A stretch of 64,000 bases of DNA, taken from the IMG/VR virus record IMGVR_UViG_3300044625_000894, positions 1 to 64,000 of that record, one strand, 5' to 3'. The stretch comes from a virus. Within the stretch, counting starts at the first letter, position 1. Every line of letters begins with the position of its first letter. The position numbers and the translations under genes were made by a program. Shown piece after piece: positions 51,841 through 61,728 of this stretch. The notes under the pieces were generated by a model. The model was given only the letters and a program-made list of their open reading frames with translations, made no database searches and was not told the origin of the DNA.

Positions 51841-52278
51841 TTAAAATAGAATTGCTAGAGTTGTAAGTATTGATTGAATTATAATTAAAACCATTGCCCA
51901 TTTAGGCATAACTTCTTTACTGATAATTTCTTTAACTTCAGCAGGAAGTGTAATTTTTTCATATTCTTTGATGATTATAGGAACTTCTATTTTTTCCACA
52001 TGAATTTCTTTCACCAAAACAGGAACTTCTATTTTTTCAATTTTTAATTCAGTTGAAATAATTGGAATTTGTTTTTCAATTTCCTTAATTTCAAGTTCCT
52101 TTACAATTACAGGTACTTCAATTTTTATTACTTCTGGAGGTGTAAACCCTCCTGTAGATACTTGCCCTATTTTAAATTCAGGCATTTCACCACCAACGAT
52201 AATTACACGCTTTGCGTTATTTAATTCGTCATGCTCTGCGCTAACAATTTGGTTTGGATCTCTTAAAGTCATGCTCAT
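51841..52278 (-). CDS. Tail-anchored repeat protein, 145 aa
   Basis: The middle is a run of alternating hydrophobic/charged strands with recurring EVPVIVKELEIKEIEK, IEVPVLVKEIHVEKIEVPII and similar units (residues about 50-115). A membrane segment lies at the C-terminus (about 125-144, WAMVLIIIQSILTTLAILF). The N-terminus has GGEMPEFKIGQVSTGGFTPP. The repeats could form an extended beta structure or coiled rod anchored in the inner membrane from its C-terminal end. It sits among fibre genes and starts seven bases after the element at 52285. I do not recognise the family; a spanin- or lysis-like bridge, or a membrane-sensing part, are possibilities. Confidence 0.62.
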   Translation of the reverse strand: MSMTLRDPNQIVSAEHDELNNAKRVIIVGGEMPEFKIGQVSTGGFTPPEVIKIEVPVIVKELEIKEIEKQIPIISTELKIEKIEVPVLVKEIHVEKIEVPIIIKEYEKITLPAEVKEIISKEVMPKWAMVLIIIQSILTTLAILF

Positions 52279-52284
52279 ATACCT

Positions 52285-52294
52285 AAGTTGTTAA
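52285..52294 (-). promoter_or_regulatory. Late promoter-like element TTAACAACT(A/T), copy 10
   Basis: TTAACAACTT followed by AGGTAT and the ATG at 52278; it abuts the stop codon of the fibre gene at 52295. Confidence 0.62.
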
Positions 52295-53617
52295 TTAACC
52301 GTATGTATATGCGTAAATTGACCCTGCTTCAAACTTAACTTGAGCGGATGAACCGCCGTTGAATCGTTCATTGTGTATATAAAGCTGAGAAGATGTAGGC
52401 AGATTTGAGCTAGTTCCTGTTATTTTACCAGTAGCAACAACATCTGCTACTAAAGCTTTTACTCTATAATAAACATCAAGACTTGCTGGAGGATTATAGA
52501 ATTGAACCTGATAAATTTCTCCAGTATTTGTAATTGGAAAATCTGATCCTAGACTTATTCTAGTAGTATTACCTGCGGTGTTTCCGTTATGATAAATACA
52601 AAAATTCGTATCTCCGGCATACGCATCATAAGCAAAAGCAAAAAAGTTAGTGAGGTTATTTACTATCTGGTTATTATTTGACGAACTGTTAATTGCTGTT
52701 GCTGAAGAAGAAGTATTTGCTCCAAAAAAATGTCTGGAGTTAGTAACGTTTGTTGCATCTGCAATTTGAAAAATTGTAGACATTTTAAATCCGCCACCTA
52801 TGCAAAAATAAGTGGTTGCAGTTCTCATCCCCGTTGTAGATCCAGCAGTAGATGTTGTGTTAAATGTAACGTGAGGAATTTTACCAATAGTAGTTGATCC
52901 ACTAAAAGCATTAAGTGCAATAGTTCCTGTAGTTGCGGATGTCATTCCATTAACACCACTCAAAGTAGATGACCCCATTGTTACTCGAATAGAATATTCG
53001 CTTTCAAATCCAGATAATTTATTATCAAGTTGGGTTTGAATACTAGAAGTTGCGTCTAAATATCCAAGAGTTGTATTTGATACAGAAGAAACTGACACTT
53101 TTCCTGAAGAATCAGAAACCAATACTTTTTCTGTTGAAAGATTTAAAGAAACGATAGAAGAAGCACCTCCTGTTATAGCAGATTGTGCCCTAGCATTAGT
53201 AAAGTATAAGTTAACCGAACCTTCTGTAACAGAATCCGTTGATCCCGGACTTGGAGAAATTTCTGTATATGTTGATCCAGACCACCGATAAATTTTATTT
53301 GAATCTAATGCAACATAAATAACACTAATTGATCCAGATTCGGGGAATGTTGAGGTAGACGAATATTCCAATACTTCATCAACATAACTTGGCAAATAAA
53401 TAGATGATACTTTTGTATTGGAGTCTAGTGGAGCATATCCGTTTGCAACACCTTTATTAGCGGAATTTTCCGGAGTAAATAACGTACCCAAAGAATACCA
53501 TGATCCATCAATATATACACGAATTTGATTTAATGTAGAATCGTGATAAATCTGTCCATCTTTAGGAGAAGATGGTTGAGTTGTTGCTGGTAATACAATA
53601 TTTCTAAATTTACTCAT
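52295..53617 (-). CDS. Tail fibre-like protein, 440 aa
   Basis: Contains widespread fibre phrases: QPSSPKDGQIYHDSTLNQIR, YVALDSNKIYRWSGSTYTEI and VTEGSVNLYFTNARAQSAIT. The C-terminal half is a Gly/Ser/Thr-rich beta domain that looks like a lectin-type jelly roll (FFAFAYDAYAGDTNFCIYHN). It starts two bases before the small assembly-like gene ends, so they are probably coupled. Expected to be a receptor-binding or side fibre. Confidence 0.75.
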   Translation of the reverse strand: MSKFRNIVLPATTQPSSPKDGQIYHDSTLNQIRVYIDGSWYSLGTLFTPENSANKGVANGYAPLDSNTKVSSIYLPSYVDEVLEYSSTSTFPESGSISVIYVALDSNKIYRWSGSTYTEISPSPGSTDSVTEGSVNLYFTNARAQSAITGGASSIVSLNLSTEKVLVSDSSGKVSVSSVSNTTLGYLDATSSIQTQLDNKLSGFESEYSIRVTMGSSTLSGVNGMTSATTGTIALNAFSGSTTIGKIPHVTFNTTSTAGSTTGMRTATTYFCIGGGFKMSTIFQIADATNVTNSRHFFGANTSSSATAINSSSNNNQIVNNLTNFFAFAYDAYAGDTNFCIYHNGNTAGNTTRISLGSDFPITNTGEIYQVQFYNPPASLDVYYRVKALVADVVATGKITGTSSNLPTSSQLYIHNERFNGGSSAQVKFEAGSIYAYTYG

Positions 53618-53619
53618 AA

Positions 53620-53970
53620 TTATTTAATAATTGCTGCTCTAGCATTAGCTCGTGCTGTTTTAATTTCTAACGGACAAGGAATTCCTGCATCCATTTCACG
53701 AATAATATACCAATCAGTAGAATCAAGATATTCTTGAGCCTCTTTATTAATTTGTTCTTGTTGGAGTTGTTCAGTAATATCAGTAATTTCAATAGTATAT
53801 TCCGCAGGAATAATAACTCCTGTTGGATTACCATTTTCATCTAATTCAATTTGTTCCGGTTTTCCCCATAAATTATTTGAAACGCAATTAGCAATCCATT
53901 CCGTAGGATTTTCCATTTCTGCTCCATGCGTTTGAATACCGTTTTTATTTTTAATAATTACTTTTTTCAT
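53620..53970 (-). CDS. Tail fibre assembly-like protein, 116 aa
   Basis: The C-terminal region has LDSTDWYIIREMDAGIPCPL and KTARANARAAI, the typical pattern of phage tail fibre assembly proteins (DW-x-x-x-R then R-x-x-x-R). These act as chaperones for the neighbouring fibre. It is short and starts on the stop of the upstream fibre gene. No membrane segment or signal. Confidence 0.66.
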   Translation of the reverse strand: MKKVIIKNKNGIQTHGAEMENPTEWIANCVSNNLWGKPEQIELDENGNPTGVIIPAEYTIEITDITEQLQQEQINKEAQEYLDSTDWYIIREMDAGIPCPLEIKTARANARAAIIK

Positions 53971-55892
53971 TAGTTACCTACACGAGTTATAGTGAAATAG
54001 CTATAGTTACCATTTGGGTCTAACGTTTTAGCTGATCCAGTGAATTGAAATGCCCTAAGCCTAATTGTATCTCCTGCTAAAAGATTTAAAGTAGTAGAAC
54101 CATTAATCTGAACATAGTTAGTTCCGGCACTCCATGTAAACAAACTACCTAATACCACTTCTCTAGTCGCAGAGCCAGTTTGATTTAATAACAAACTATA
54201 TTGAGAAGCAGATCCGAAAGCACCGCTAGCAAAAAGCAAAGATCCAGAAATTGTATATTTGCCGCTAACATTAATTGTTGCAACCCCAGTACCGCCTACA
54301 ATAAAGTTATGTGTATCGAAATCTTTAGTCCAGTTAGTAAGGTTTGTTGCTGAGTTGTTTGGAATTGATTGAGCACTTGTATTTGTGTACCGAGCACTAA
54401 TTGTCTCGGTAGAAGCAATTACAGATGGCCCTGACAATCTGTTTACGGCAATCCACCCGCTGCTTATTGTTACAGAAGCACCACCAATGGATACATAAAT
54501 AGTGTCTCCAGCATTTAAAGAAACAAGTCCAGATCCATCTACTTCAGAATTAGCAACACTTGCGCCAAAACTTGATAAATTTTGATGAAAGCTACCATTT
54601 TTTGTAAGTGAAAGTGGGTTTGTTCCAATATTATTTGCGCCAACATTGACGTAACTTCTAACCTCATAAATCCCCGATACAGGAGCTGTATATACCCATG
54701 ATGCACCTGTTGTAACAGCTCCATGAGTATCAAAGTCGATAGTATTAAACTGAATTCTTCCGCCGGTAGATCCTGTAGCGGTTGTATATCTTGCAGCAAC
54801 TACGCGAGTATCAGTTGCATTTGACATTTGAACCGAGCTACTAAGACCGACAATTGGCACTTTAAATATAGCAATAATAGTATCATTTGCTGCCCAAGAA
54901 GGCGGAACTGCTGTTGTAACCGCAGACTCTTGTCCAGTGCTTGAAGATTGATAAAATAATTTTACAGTGGTTGTAGACCAATATTGACATCTAAATAAAT
55001 ATAAATTGGTTGTGCTATTATCTCTACCAATCGCATCGCCATAAGTAGGAGCTGCACCAGCAGTTGTTGTTAAAATTTTATCGGTATCAATAGAATATCC
55101 CGGCGGAATACTAAATATTGTCTCTGAAGCTGCTAATGGAGCTCCAGTACATGTTAATTTTACAACACATTCAATAGAATCTCCAATTATTTTATATTTA
55201 CCCGTAATTGTATAACCAGAAGTCCAGTTACAAGTTGGAGTGTAATCTGTATAATCGGTAATCGGAGATCCTACTGTTGATGTTTCTTTTCCAATAAAAA
55301 CATTATCAACATATATAGAACCAGTTCCTGCTGAATTTTGTAATGCTAAAATTGCTAATCTATATTTTTGTCCAGAAACGACAGTGGATTGGAAATTCCC
55401 CATTACTTGTCCAACACCGGAAATTTGATTCATTCCTAAAAATCCAGATGGTTGAACCCAACTTCCTGCGGTAGAATCATAGATATAAATAGCTAACGTT
55501 TGTGAACCTAAAATTCCAGACCAGTTAAAATTTGTTACGTTTGTTGCAGCTTGATATGATAATGAAAATGTTAATGGTTTTCCCAAGTCTTCATTTTCAA
55601 TTGTAAATTCATCAGAAATTACGCCAGTTCCAGCATTCCACGCACCAGAAGAACCAACTTCCATGCTGATGCTTCCTGAAATTGGAACAGCAAGTTGTGT
55701 AGCTAAGGTAAAGTTTACAACATCTCCAATTGTAGGAGTTCCTGTTGGAAGTCCTCCACTCATACTTGTTGTAAATTCTGACCATCCGTTTGTCGAATTG
55801 TTTTCAAACGTAGAATTTTTTATATAGTTTTTAACAAATTGAACGCCTTCAGTAAAATTTGTTTGTATTGTTCTAAATGTTGAATTTGCCAT
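53970..55892 (-). CDS. Tail fibre-like protein with C1q-like domains, 640 aa
   Basis: The N-terminal third resembles a carbohydrate-binding beta domain (NSTFENNSTNGWSEFTTSMS, FRLAILALQNSA-like strands, SIYVDNVFIG). The C-terminal part has two C1q/TNF-like jelly-roll domains. The first contains GGRIQFNTIDFDTHG then YTAPVSGIYEVRSYVNVGA. The second contains TKDFDTHNFIVGGTGVATIN then GKYTISGSLLFASG. Such tips bind sugars or proteins. A binding tip of a side fibre is likely. Confidence 0.75.
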   Translation of the reverse strand: MANSTFRTIQTNFTEGVQFVKNYIKNSTFENNSTNGWSEFTTSMSGGLPTGTPTIGDVVNFTLATQLAVPISGSISMEVGSSGAWNAGTGVISDEFTIENEDLGKPLTFSLSYQAATNVTNFNWSGILGSQTLAIYIYDSTAGSWVQPSGFLGMNQISGVGQVMGNFQSTVVSGQKYRLAILALQNSAGTGSIYVDNVFIGKETSTVGSPITDYTDYTPTCNWTSGYTITGKYKIIGDSIECVVKLTCTGAPLAASETIFSIPPGYSIDTDKILTTTAGAAPTYGDAIGRDNSTTNLYLFRCQYWSTTTVKLFYQSSSTGQESAVTTAVPPSWAANDTIIAIFKVPIVGLSSSVQMSNATDTRVVAARYTTATGSTGGRIQFNTIDFDTHGAVTTGASWVYTAPVSGIYEVRSYVNVGANNIGTNPLSLTKNGSFHQNLSSFGASVANSEVDGSGLVSLNAGDTIYVSIGGASVTISSGWIAVNRLSGPSVIASTETISARYTNTSAQSIPNNSATNLTNWTKDFDTHNFIVGGTGVATINVSGKYTISGSLLFASGAFGSASQYSLLLNQTGSATREVVLGSLFTWSAGTNYVQINGSTTLNLLAGDTIRLRAFQFTGSAKTLDPNGNYSYFTITRVGN

Positions 55893-55894
55893 AA

Positions 55895-58174
55895 TTAGAA
55901 ATTCCTACTTACTTCAATATAACGATCTAATGAGCTAATATATTGTAATGTTAATGAGTTAAATTTACCGAGTGTAGCATTTCCATTTAATACTGCACCT
56001 TTTGCAATATCAGAACTTGTAATAGTTATTGTATTAAGATCATTTGTTCCAATAAGACGAATAATAGTTCCGTCTTTTAATGGCGCAGTAGATCCAAATG
56101 GGGTGGTTGATAAGGTTACATTACCTCCAGCACTTGCTACAGTGATAACTTGATGTGTGCTTTTTGTAGTTGTATCAATTGTAATAGTTCCTGATGCAGC
56201 TAATGAAGTATTTGAAGAAACTGCAGCATTTGAATTATACCAATCTAAATTTGTTCCATTATAAGTTAATGCATAATCTGTCGTTGGTGCATTATCTGGA
56301 AGAATAAAATCGTATGATGTAGCTAATGTACTATTAACTTTCATCATAATTACATTACTATTTGCAGCAAAAAGTAAATATTTAGAACTTGCGTCTAAAT
56401 TCTCAAGCATTTCTATGCCGCCAGAATTTACCGATACATATGTTACATTATTTTCTTTATAAACAACTTCTTGCGCATCAATTGTAATAACACCAGCAGC
56501 CCCAGCATTATTTGATTCTATTTTAAAATTAGAAGGAGAAGTAATCGTTTGAATTGTAGGATTATTTGTATCAATGCTGATATAATTAAGTCCTGTAGTA
56601 TCCCCAACTATTAATTTACTTGTTCCTGTTAAGTTTAAATACAAGTCTTGAGTAGAATTTGGAACAATTGTTAAATCTTGCGTTGATGCACCATTTATTG
56701 TTTCAAAAGTATTTGTCCAACTATAATTAGTTCCGTTATATCCTAAAACTGTATATGCTGTAGGAGCTGCTCCCGGAAATGTAAGCGTATAATTCGCTAC
56801 GGCAGCGTCATCGGCTTTTAATCTTAAATAGTTAGAATTACTATTTGTATTAAATTGAAATTCTTTAGATCCTCCGGATGGGTTAGAACCCAATTCAAAT
56901 GCCCACGAATCCACCGCTAGAGATGCAAATGGACTACCCGGAGCATAAATAAGAAACAGTCCATTAAAAGTAAATGAATCGGTTGCGCTATCAAATGTTG
57001 TAGACGCAGAAGAATGAGAAACAGTTAATGCGTAATCATAAAACGGACCTACAGTTGGACCGATGTTTACTTGATTTCCTTTAATGTACATATTTCCTGT
57101 ATTAGAAAAAATCTCTACATTACCGGTTGTTGCAATTATACTTGTATCTACATTAGATGTAAATTGTATATTATTTGCAGAAGTAGCAGTAAAATCTCCA
57201 AAATTAGAAGTTAAATTTACCGATCCTGCTGTATTAATTGATAATGGATATAAAGATGATCCAACATCATAAAATCCAAGATTAATGTTATCGGAACTAA
57301 GATCAATTTGATAACCTTCAACATAAATATTTCCACGAAATCCAGAGTTAGAAATACCTGTTGATAAATTAATATCTCCAGAATTTGCAGAATCTGTGTC
57401 TCCAGTAACAAGTTGAATAGATCCACTTACTGCTGTTGTAGAATCTCCTGTGGTAATATCAATACCACCGGAAGTTCCCGTCATATCGTTAGTTTTAACT
57501 GTTAATAATGATGAACTTTCAATAGATGTAGCAATTGCTGCCCCAATATTTGGAGTAGTTAATACTGGAGAATTGGCCAATACAACACTACCAGTACCAG
57601 TTACAGCGGTTAATGATGTTCCATTAACTTGAATTGTGTTAGTAGTGGTGTTAATTGTTTTATTTTCAAGAGTATCAGAAGAAGTACGAGAAACTAGCGT
57701 ATCAGAAGCTACCGTTGTTGGTAATTTAATCTCTGTTAGTGCTAAAGGAGAACCTGAAACATCCGGAGTGATCTCTACTGTATTTGCTCCGTTATTATAA
57801 ACAATATTTAACGAAGTTACACCACCTGCAGTTGGACCAATTACTTCTACTGCAGTATCTAAAACATTTAAACGAGGCTCATTATTAATAAAAAATTTAT
57901 GAGAACCGGTGGTTGATGCTGGATCTGGTTTAAAATAAAATCCATCAACATTAGTTTGAATCGTTGTATATTCTGCTCCAGAAATCTCTGTAACTGGAAT
58001 CGGATTAATCTCAACAATATTTGCTTGTGTAGTATCAATAAATTTAGTTGCACCAACAATAACTACTTTATCGTCACCTTGATCAACGTAAATGTTACCT
58101 TCTTGCGCACCAGCAGGTTCAGATGTTGGGATTAATTTTATCCCTTTATTTATTCTAAAAAAATTGTCACTCAT
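55895..58174 (-). CDS. Tail fibre-like protein, 759 aa
   Basis: The N-terminus (FFRINKGIKLIPTSEPAGAQ, then EGNIYVDQGDDKVVIVG) is related to the start of the 436-residue fibre at 36765. The phrase SDTLENKTINTTTNTIQVNG and later VVLANSPVLTTPNIGAAIAT are common fibre modules. The rest is low-complexity, Ser/Thr/Asn-rich beta sequence with regular spacing, as in trimeric fibres. It ends with VTLSTTPFGSTAPLKDGTII, another common fibre block. GGGAG precedes the ATG. Confidence 0.75.
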   Translation of the reverse strand: MSDNFFRINKGIKLIPTSEPAGAQEGNIYVDQGDDKVVIVGATKFIDTTQANIVEINPIPVTEISGAEYTTIQTNVDGFYFKPDPASTTGSHKFFINNEPRLNVLDTAVEVIGPTAGGVTSLNIVYNNGANTVEITPDVSGSPLALTEIKLPTTVASDTLVSRTSSDTLENKTINTTTNTIQVNGTSLTAVTGTGSVVLANSPVLTTPNIGAAIATSIESSSLLTVKTNDMTGTSGGIDITTGDSTTAVSGSIQLVTGDTDSANSGDINLSTGISNSGFRGNIYVEGYQIDLSSDNINLGFYDVGSSLYPLSINTAGSVNLTSNFGDFTATSANNIQFTSNVDTSIIATTGNVEIFSNTGNMYIKGNQVNIGPTVGPFYDYALTVSHSSASTTFDSATDSFTFNGLFLIYAPGSPFASLAVDSWAFELGSNPSGGSKEFQFNTNSNSNYLRLKADDAAVANYTLTFPGAAPTAYTVLGYNGTNYSWTNTFETINGASTQDLTIVPNSTQDLYLNLTGTSKLIVGDTTGLNYISIDTNNPTIQTITSPSNFKIESNNAGAAGVITIDAQEVVYKENNVTYVSVNSGGIEMLENLDASSKYLLFAANSNVIMMKVNSTLATSYDFILPDNAPTTDYALTYNGTNLDWYNSNAAVSSNTSLAASGTITIDTTTKSTHQVITVASAGGNVTLSTTPFGSTAPLKDGTIIRLIGTNDLNTITITSSDIAKGAVLNGNATLGKFNSLTLQYISSLDRYIEVSRNF

Positions 58175-58194
58175 TTAAGTTCATTCTCCCTTAA

Positions 58195-61100
58195 TTAAAG
58201 TGCGGTTAATAAATATTTCATGGTAAACGTTGGTGTTCCACCTGTAATATTTGTTGCTGTATATTTCAACTGACCAGTAGCTCCGTCCATAGTGAACGTA
58301 ACTCCGGGATATGTTCCTCCAGAATATGCGTAACCTTGAAGGTTCATCTCTGGAGTAACTCCAACATACTCGTTACATCCATAAATTTTTGCAATATATG
58401 AGGATGGAGTAATTGCAGAATAACCATATAAATTTGCAAGATCAGGAAAGGTCGAATATTGCAGGAAATATGATGAAGAAAAATCCGGAACTGCAAATGT
58501 AGGAAATCCTGTTCCAAATCCGTTTAACGCTGCAGTATTTACACTTCCGTCATAATTTAAAACGCTATAATTTTGACAAACAGAAAGATTCTGTATGTAT
58601 GTTCCAGATATTGTAACCAATGTATCAGCAGCAGAAACTTTATATACGATAGAACTCATTTCTGCCGATAAAGGATTAAATGACAAATCTAAGGTTGTTG
58701 AAGAAATTGATGTAACATTTATTTTAGCAAAAGATTTTATTGATGTAGAATTAATTAGAGTGAAATCGCCGCCGATAAATAAAACCGAACCATCAGAATT
58801 TGTATCCATCGAATATACATAACCTGTTCCCATCGGCATGCTTGAAGCAGTGGCGACATTATAACCCATACCCATATTAATAGAACCACTAAAATCATTT
58901 GCGTATATTTGGTTTGATGTTGTTCCAAACTTATAGAAAAATTCTTGAGCATCAGACCAAGGTACAGAAGGAAGTGTTGTAGTTCCATCAATAGAGAAAG
59001 CTGTAGTTCCTACGGATTTATTTGCTGGTGTTAATAAATATGAAGTAGTAGCAAATGATGATCCGTTCGGAATTTCTACATATCCCTGTCCACGTTGCGC
59101 AGAAACTATAATAGCTTTTGATGTTAATGGAGTAGTCATGGACATATCGTTAAAATAGTCCATATTCCCAATAATTAAATATCCGTAAGGAGATGTACTG
59201 CTTGCAATATTGCTGGTGTATTTAATTTTTGTTACAGAAAGAACTGTTCCAGAACTAAATCCACTACCACCACTTGCGATACCAAATCCGTCATAAAGAT
59301 CAAAAAGATCCGCTCCGGTATTTCCATCAATAAAACATACTCGTTGGCGAGTAAATCCGTTGTATGCAGTGAATGCACCAAATACCGCTAGAACTGAATT
59401 TGTAGAATCTTCTGTGACATCAATAATTTTTGTAATACCGCCATTAAATCCTAATCCAACGTTAAATGTTGCATCTGTATTTCCGCTAGAATCTACTTTT
59501 AAAATTTGATATGAAGATCCGTCATTATTGTATAAAATCGCAGATCCATCAGTGAGTTGTAATATAGTGTTATATCCAAATCCAAGAGGACTTGCTCCTT
59601 TTACTACGATACCGCTTGGTACATCACGAGTAATTGTGATATTAGCTTCAAATGCGTCATAAATAGTTGGATCAACAATAAATCCGGTTACATCAGTATT
59701 TGAGGCTCCGTTTGAAAGTGTAACAGAGTTAACTGTTGGTCCTCCTCCAGTTGCGGCAATTGTAATGGTATCTGTTGCTGGAGTAAGAGTGATATTTGAA
59801 CCAGCAACTAGAGTTTTAAATTCTAAATCTACTCCAGTTTTTTGTTTAAATACGCCAGTACCAGCTCCAACGTTTGAAGCTGTATTAACTTCTCCACCAC
59901 CGCCACCGGTAGAATTAATAGTGAAAGATTTTGAACCAAGAGTATTATCTGTTACAAATTCAATATTTGTACCAGCAATAAATTCCACAGTATCTTCACC
60001 AACCGCAACGAGTGAAGGTTGAACCGGACCTGCTCCGTTATCAATGTTCCAAGTTTTAAATGTACTACCAAGACTTACTTTAACTGTGTTTGGTCCATCA
60101 GCAGTTACGTTAAATCCTGTATCATTATCAAAATTAAGCGTGTTAATGTTATTAAATGTAACGGTAGGATTAGTAGAACTTGTTTCTTGAACCGTGAAAT
60201 AAGAGCTTCCACCACCACTTGTGTAAGAAGGTAATCCTCCCGGACCTCCCGGAGAATCAGACCATCTTCTTAATGCATATTTTAATTCACCAGAATCCCC
60301 AGAATTATCAGTTAAACAAGTTAATGAAATTTCATTTGTTAAAAGATTTAATCCAAGTTCAAATGTCACTCCAACAGGAGAAACTAAGTCTACACCTACG
60401 TCAGAAAGTTTTGCTGTTGTTCCGTCTGTAGTGATGTACAAAGTACCAGTAGTTTTATTAGTTCCGCGAGTAATTGAGAAATCTACAATCATGTTTTCAG
60501 AATTAACATAACTGATTGTAAATACGTTATTTGGTGTGTTGTTAACTAAAGCAACCGCATAAATTGCGCTTTGTTCCCAATAATCTACACCATTAAAATG
60601 ACGAATAACGCGATTAAAGTCAAAAGATGTGCCATTAAATACGCCGGACTGAATTGCAAATGCTGTTCCGTTTTCCACTAGAACATAATCATTAACATTT
60701 GGAATAAATAATACGTTTTCAGTCCAAGATACAACACCTGCTGAAATAGAAGCGATATAAATTTTATTATTTTCTGCTGGATTGGTGAGATTACTAAATA
60801 ATACATTATCACCATCAAGAACAGTGTAACCATCAACAACAACAGGATCAACAGTTGGAAGAGTTGCGCTAACCGGGTCATATGCCTTTACTTTAAATGC
60901 GAATTCAGATTGTTTATTATTAAAAGTAGTCCAGTCAGCAGAAGATAATGCTCCATTTTGCAAAGCACTTGCTAATTCGATGGATAATTCTTGGTTTCCA
61001 TCAACAGCAAGACCGTTTGCTGGAGTTGCGATGGTAATTGGATTATGTGAACCTTGATTAATTGTAAATCCTACAGCCCCCGGATTAAAAACTATAACTC

Positions 61101-61719
61101 CGTCTGCATAAGGAGCTTTCATATCCCAACCAAGCATGTCTGGAGTTACTTCTAAATAACCTTTGTCGGCTACTCCGCCATCGTATACATGAATACCAGC
61201 ATTAAATGATGTATATGCCGATCCGCCATTGTTTACTGTGATATTTTTATCGGTAACATTTAAATTTGTTACATTTTGATAGACTGTATCACCATAAATA
61301 TTAACATCGGCACCAGCATTACCAATATTAATAACTGTAGCATTAGTAATACCAAATTCTAAAATTCCTGCAGCATTAACATCAATTATTGCTCCCGGAT
61401 TTAAGTTTAAATTTGAAAATGTTGGAGATGCTGTGGAATTAATATCTTGTGGAGTAGAAATGGTAATAGAATTTGCGCCATTTACGATATTAATTTGATT
61501 TGGAGTTCCGGTTAATGTTGCAGCAACAGGAGCATCGCCTGTTTTACCGATTAAAACTTCCCCGTTATCAAGCTGAATGTCAGCTAAATTTGTAGCTCCA
61601 TCGGTAACTAAAATAGCGTTAGGATTAGCACCTAAAACTGGTCCGCCAATAGACGGCGCGCCACCGGAAGAACCAGTATCAATAATTTGTCCTGTAAATG
61701 GGTCAAAAACGATAGACAT
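58195..61719 (-). CDS. Large tail fibre-like protein, 1174 aa
   Basis: The N-terminus (VFDPFTGQIIDTGSSGGAPS) is shared in style with 50884. Then follow fibre modules: EVLIGKTGDAPVAATLTGTP, INVNGGSAYTSFNAGIHVYD and QNGALSSADWTTFNNKQSEF. The second half has delta-60-like blades (DSSGNTDATFNVGLGFNGGI; VLAVFGAFTAYNGFTRQRVC; SDGSVLFIGGDFTLINSTSI). It ends with ATGQLKYTATNITGGTPTFT. It is the largest fibre of the cluster and the first after the small genes, so possibly the main tail fibre. AAGGAAC precedes the ATG. Confidence 0.76.
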   Translation of the reverse strand: MSIVFDPFTGQIIDTGSSGGAPSIGGPVLGANPNAILVTDGATNLADIQLDNGEVLIGKTGDAPVAATLTGTPNQINIVNGANSITISTPQDINSTASPTFSNLNLNPGAIIDVNAAGILEFGITNATVINIGNAGADVNIYGDTVYQNVTNLNVTDKNITVNNGGSAYTSFNAGIHVYDGGVADKGYLEVTPDMLGWDMKAPYADGVIVFNPGAVGFTINQGSHNPITIATPANGLAVDGNQELSIELASALQNGALSSADWTTFNNKQSEFAFKVKAYDPVSATLPTVDPVVVDGYTVLDGDNVLFSNLTNPAENNKIYIASISAGVVSWTENVLFIPNVNDYVLVENGTAFAIQSGVFNGTSFDFNRVIRHFNGVDYWEQSAIYAVALVNNTPNNVFTISYVNSENMIVDFSITRGTNKTTGTLYITTDGTTAKLSDVGVDLVSPVGVTFELGLNLLTNEISLTCLTDNSGDSGELKYALRRWSDSPGGPGGLPSYTSGGGSSYFTVQETSSTNPTVTFNNINTLNFDNDTGFNVTADGPNTVKVSLGSTFKTWNIDNGAGPVQPSLVAVGEDTVEFIAGTNIEFVTDNTLGSKSFTINSTGGGGGEVNTASNVGAGTGVFKQKTGVDLEFKTLVAGSNITLTPATDTITIAATGGGPTVNSVTLSNGASNTDVTGFIVDPTIYDAFEANITITRDVPSGIVVKGASPLGFGYNTILQLTDGSAILYNNDGSSYQILKVDSSGNTDATFNVGLGFNGGITKIIDVTEDSTNSVLAVFGAFTAYNGFTRQRVCFIDGNTGADLFDLYDGFGIASGGSGFSSGTVLSVTKIKYTSNIASSTSPYGYLIIGNMDYFNDMSMTTPLTSKAIIVSAQRGQGYVEIPNGSSFATTSYLLTPANKSVGTTAFSIDGTTTLPSVPWSDAQEFFYKFGTTSNQIYANDFSGSINMGMGYNVATASSMPMGTGYVYSMDTNSDGSVLFIGGDFTLINSTSIKSFAKINVTSISSTTLDLSFNPLSAEMSSIVYKVSAADTLVTISGTYIQNLSVCQNYSVLNYDGSVNTAALNGFGTGFPTFAVPDFSSSYFLQYSTFPDLANLYGYSAITPSSYIAKIYGCNEYVGVTPEMNLQGYAYSGGTYPGVTFTMDGATGQLKYTATNITGGTPTFTMKYLLTAL

Positions 61720-61728
61720 ATTAGTTCC

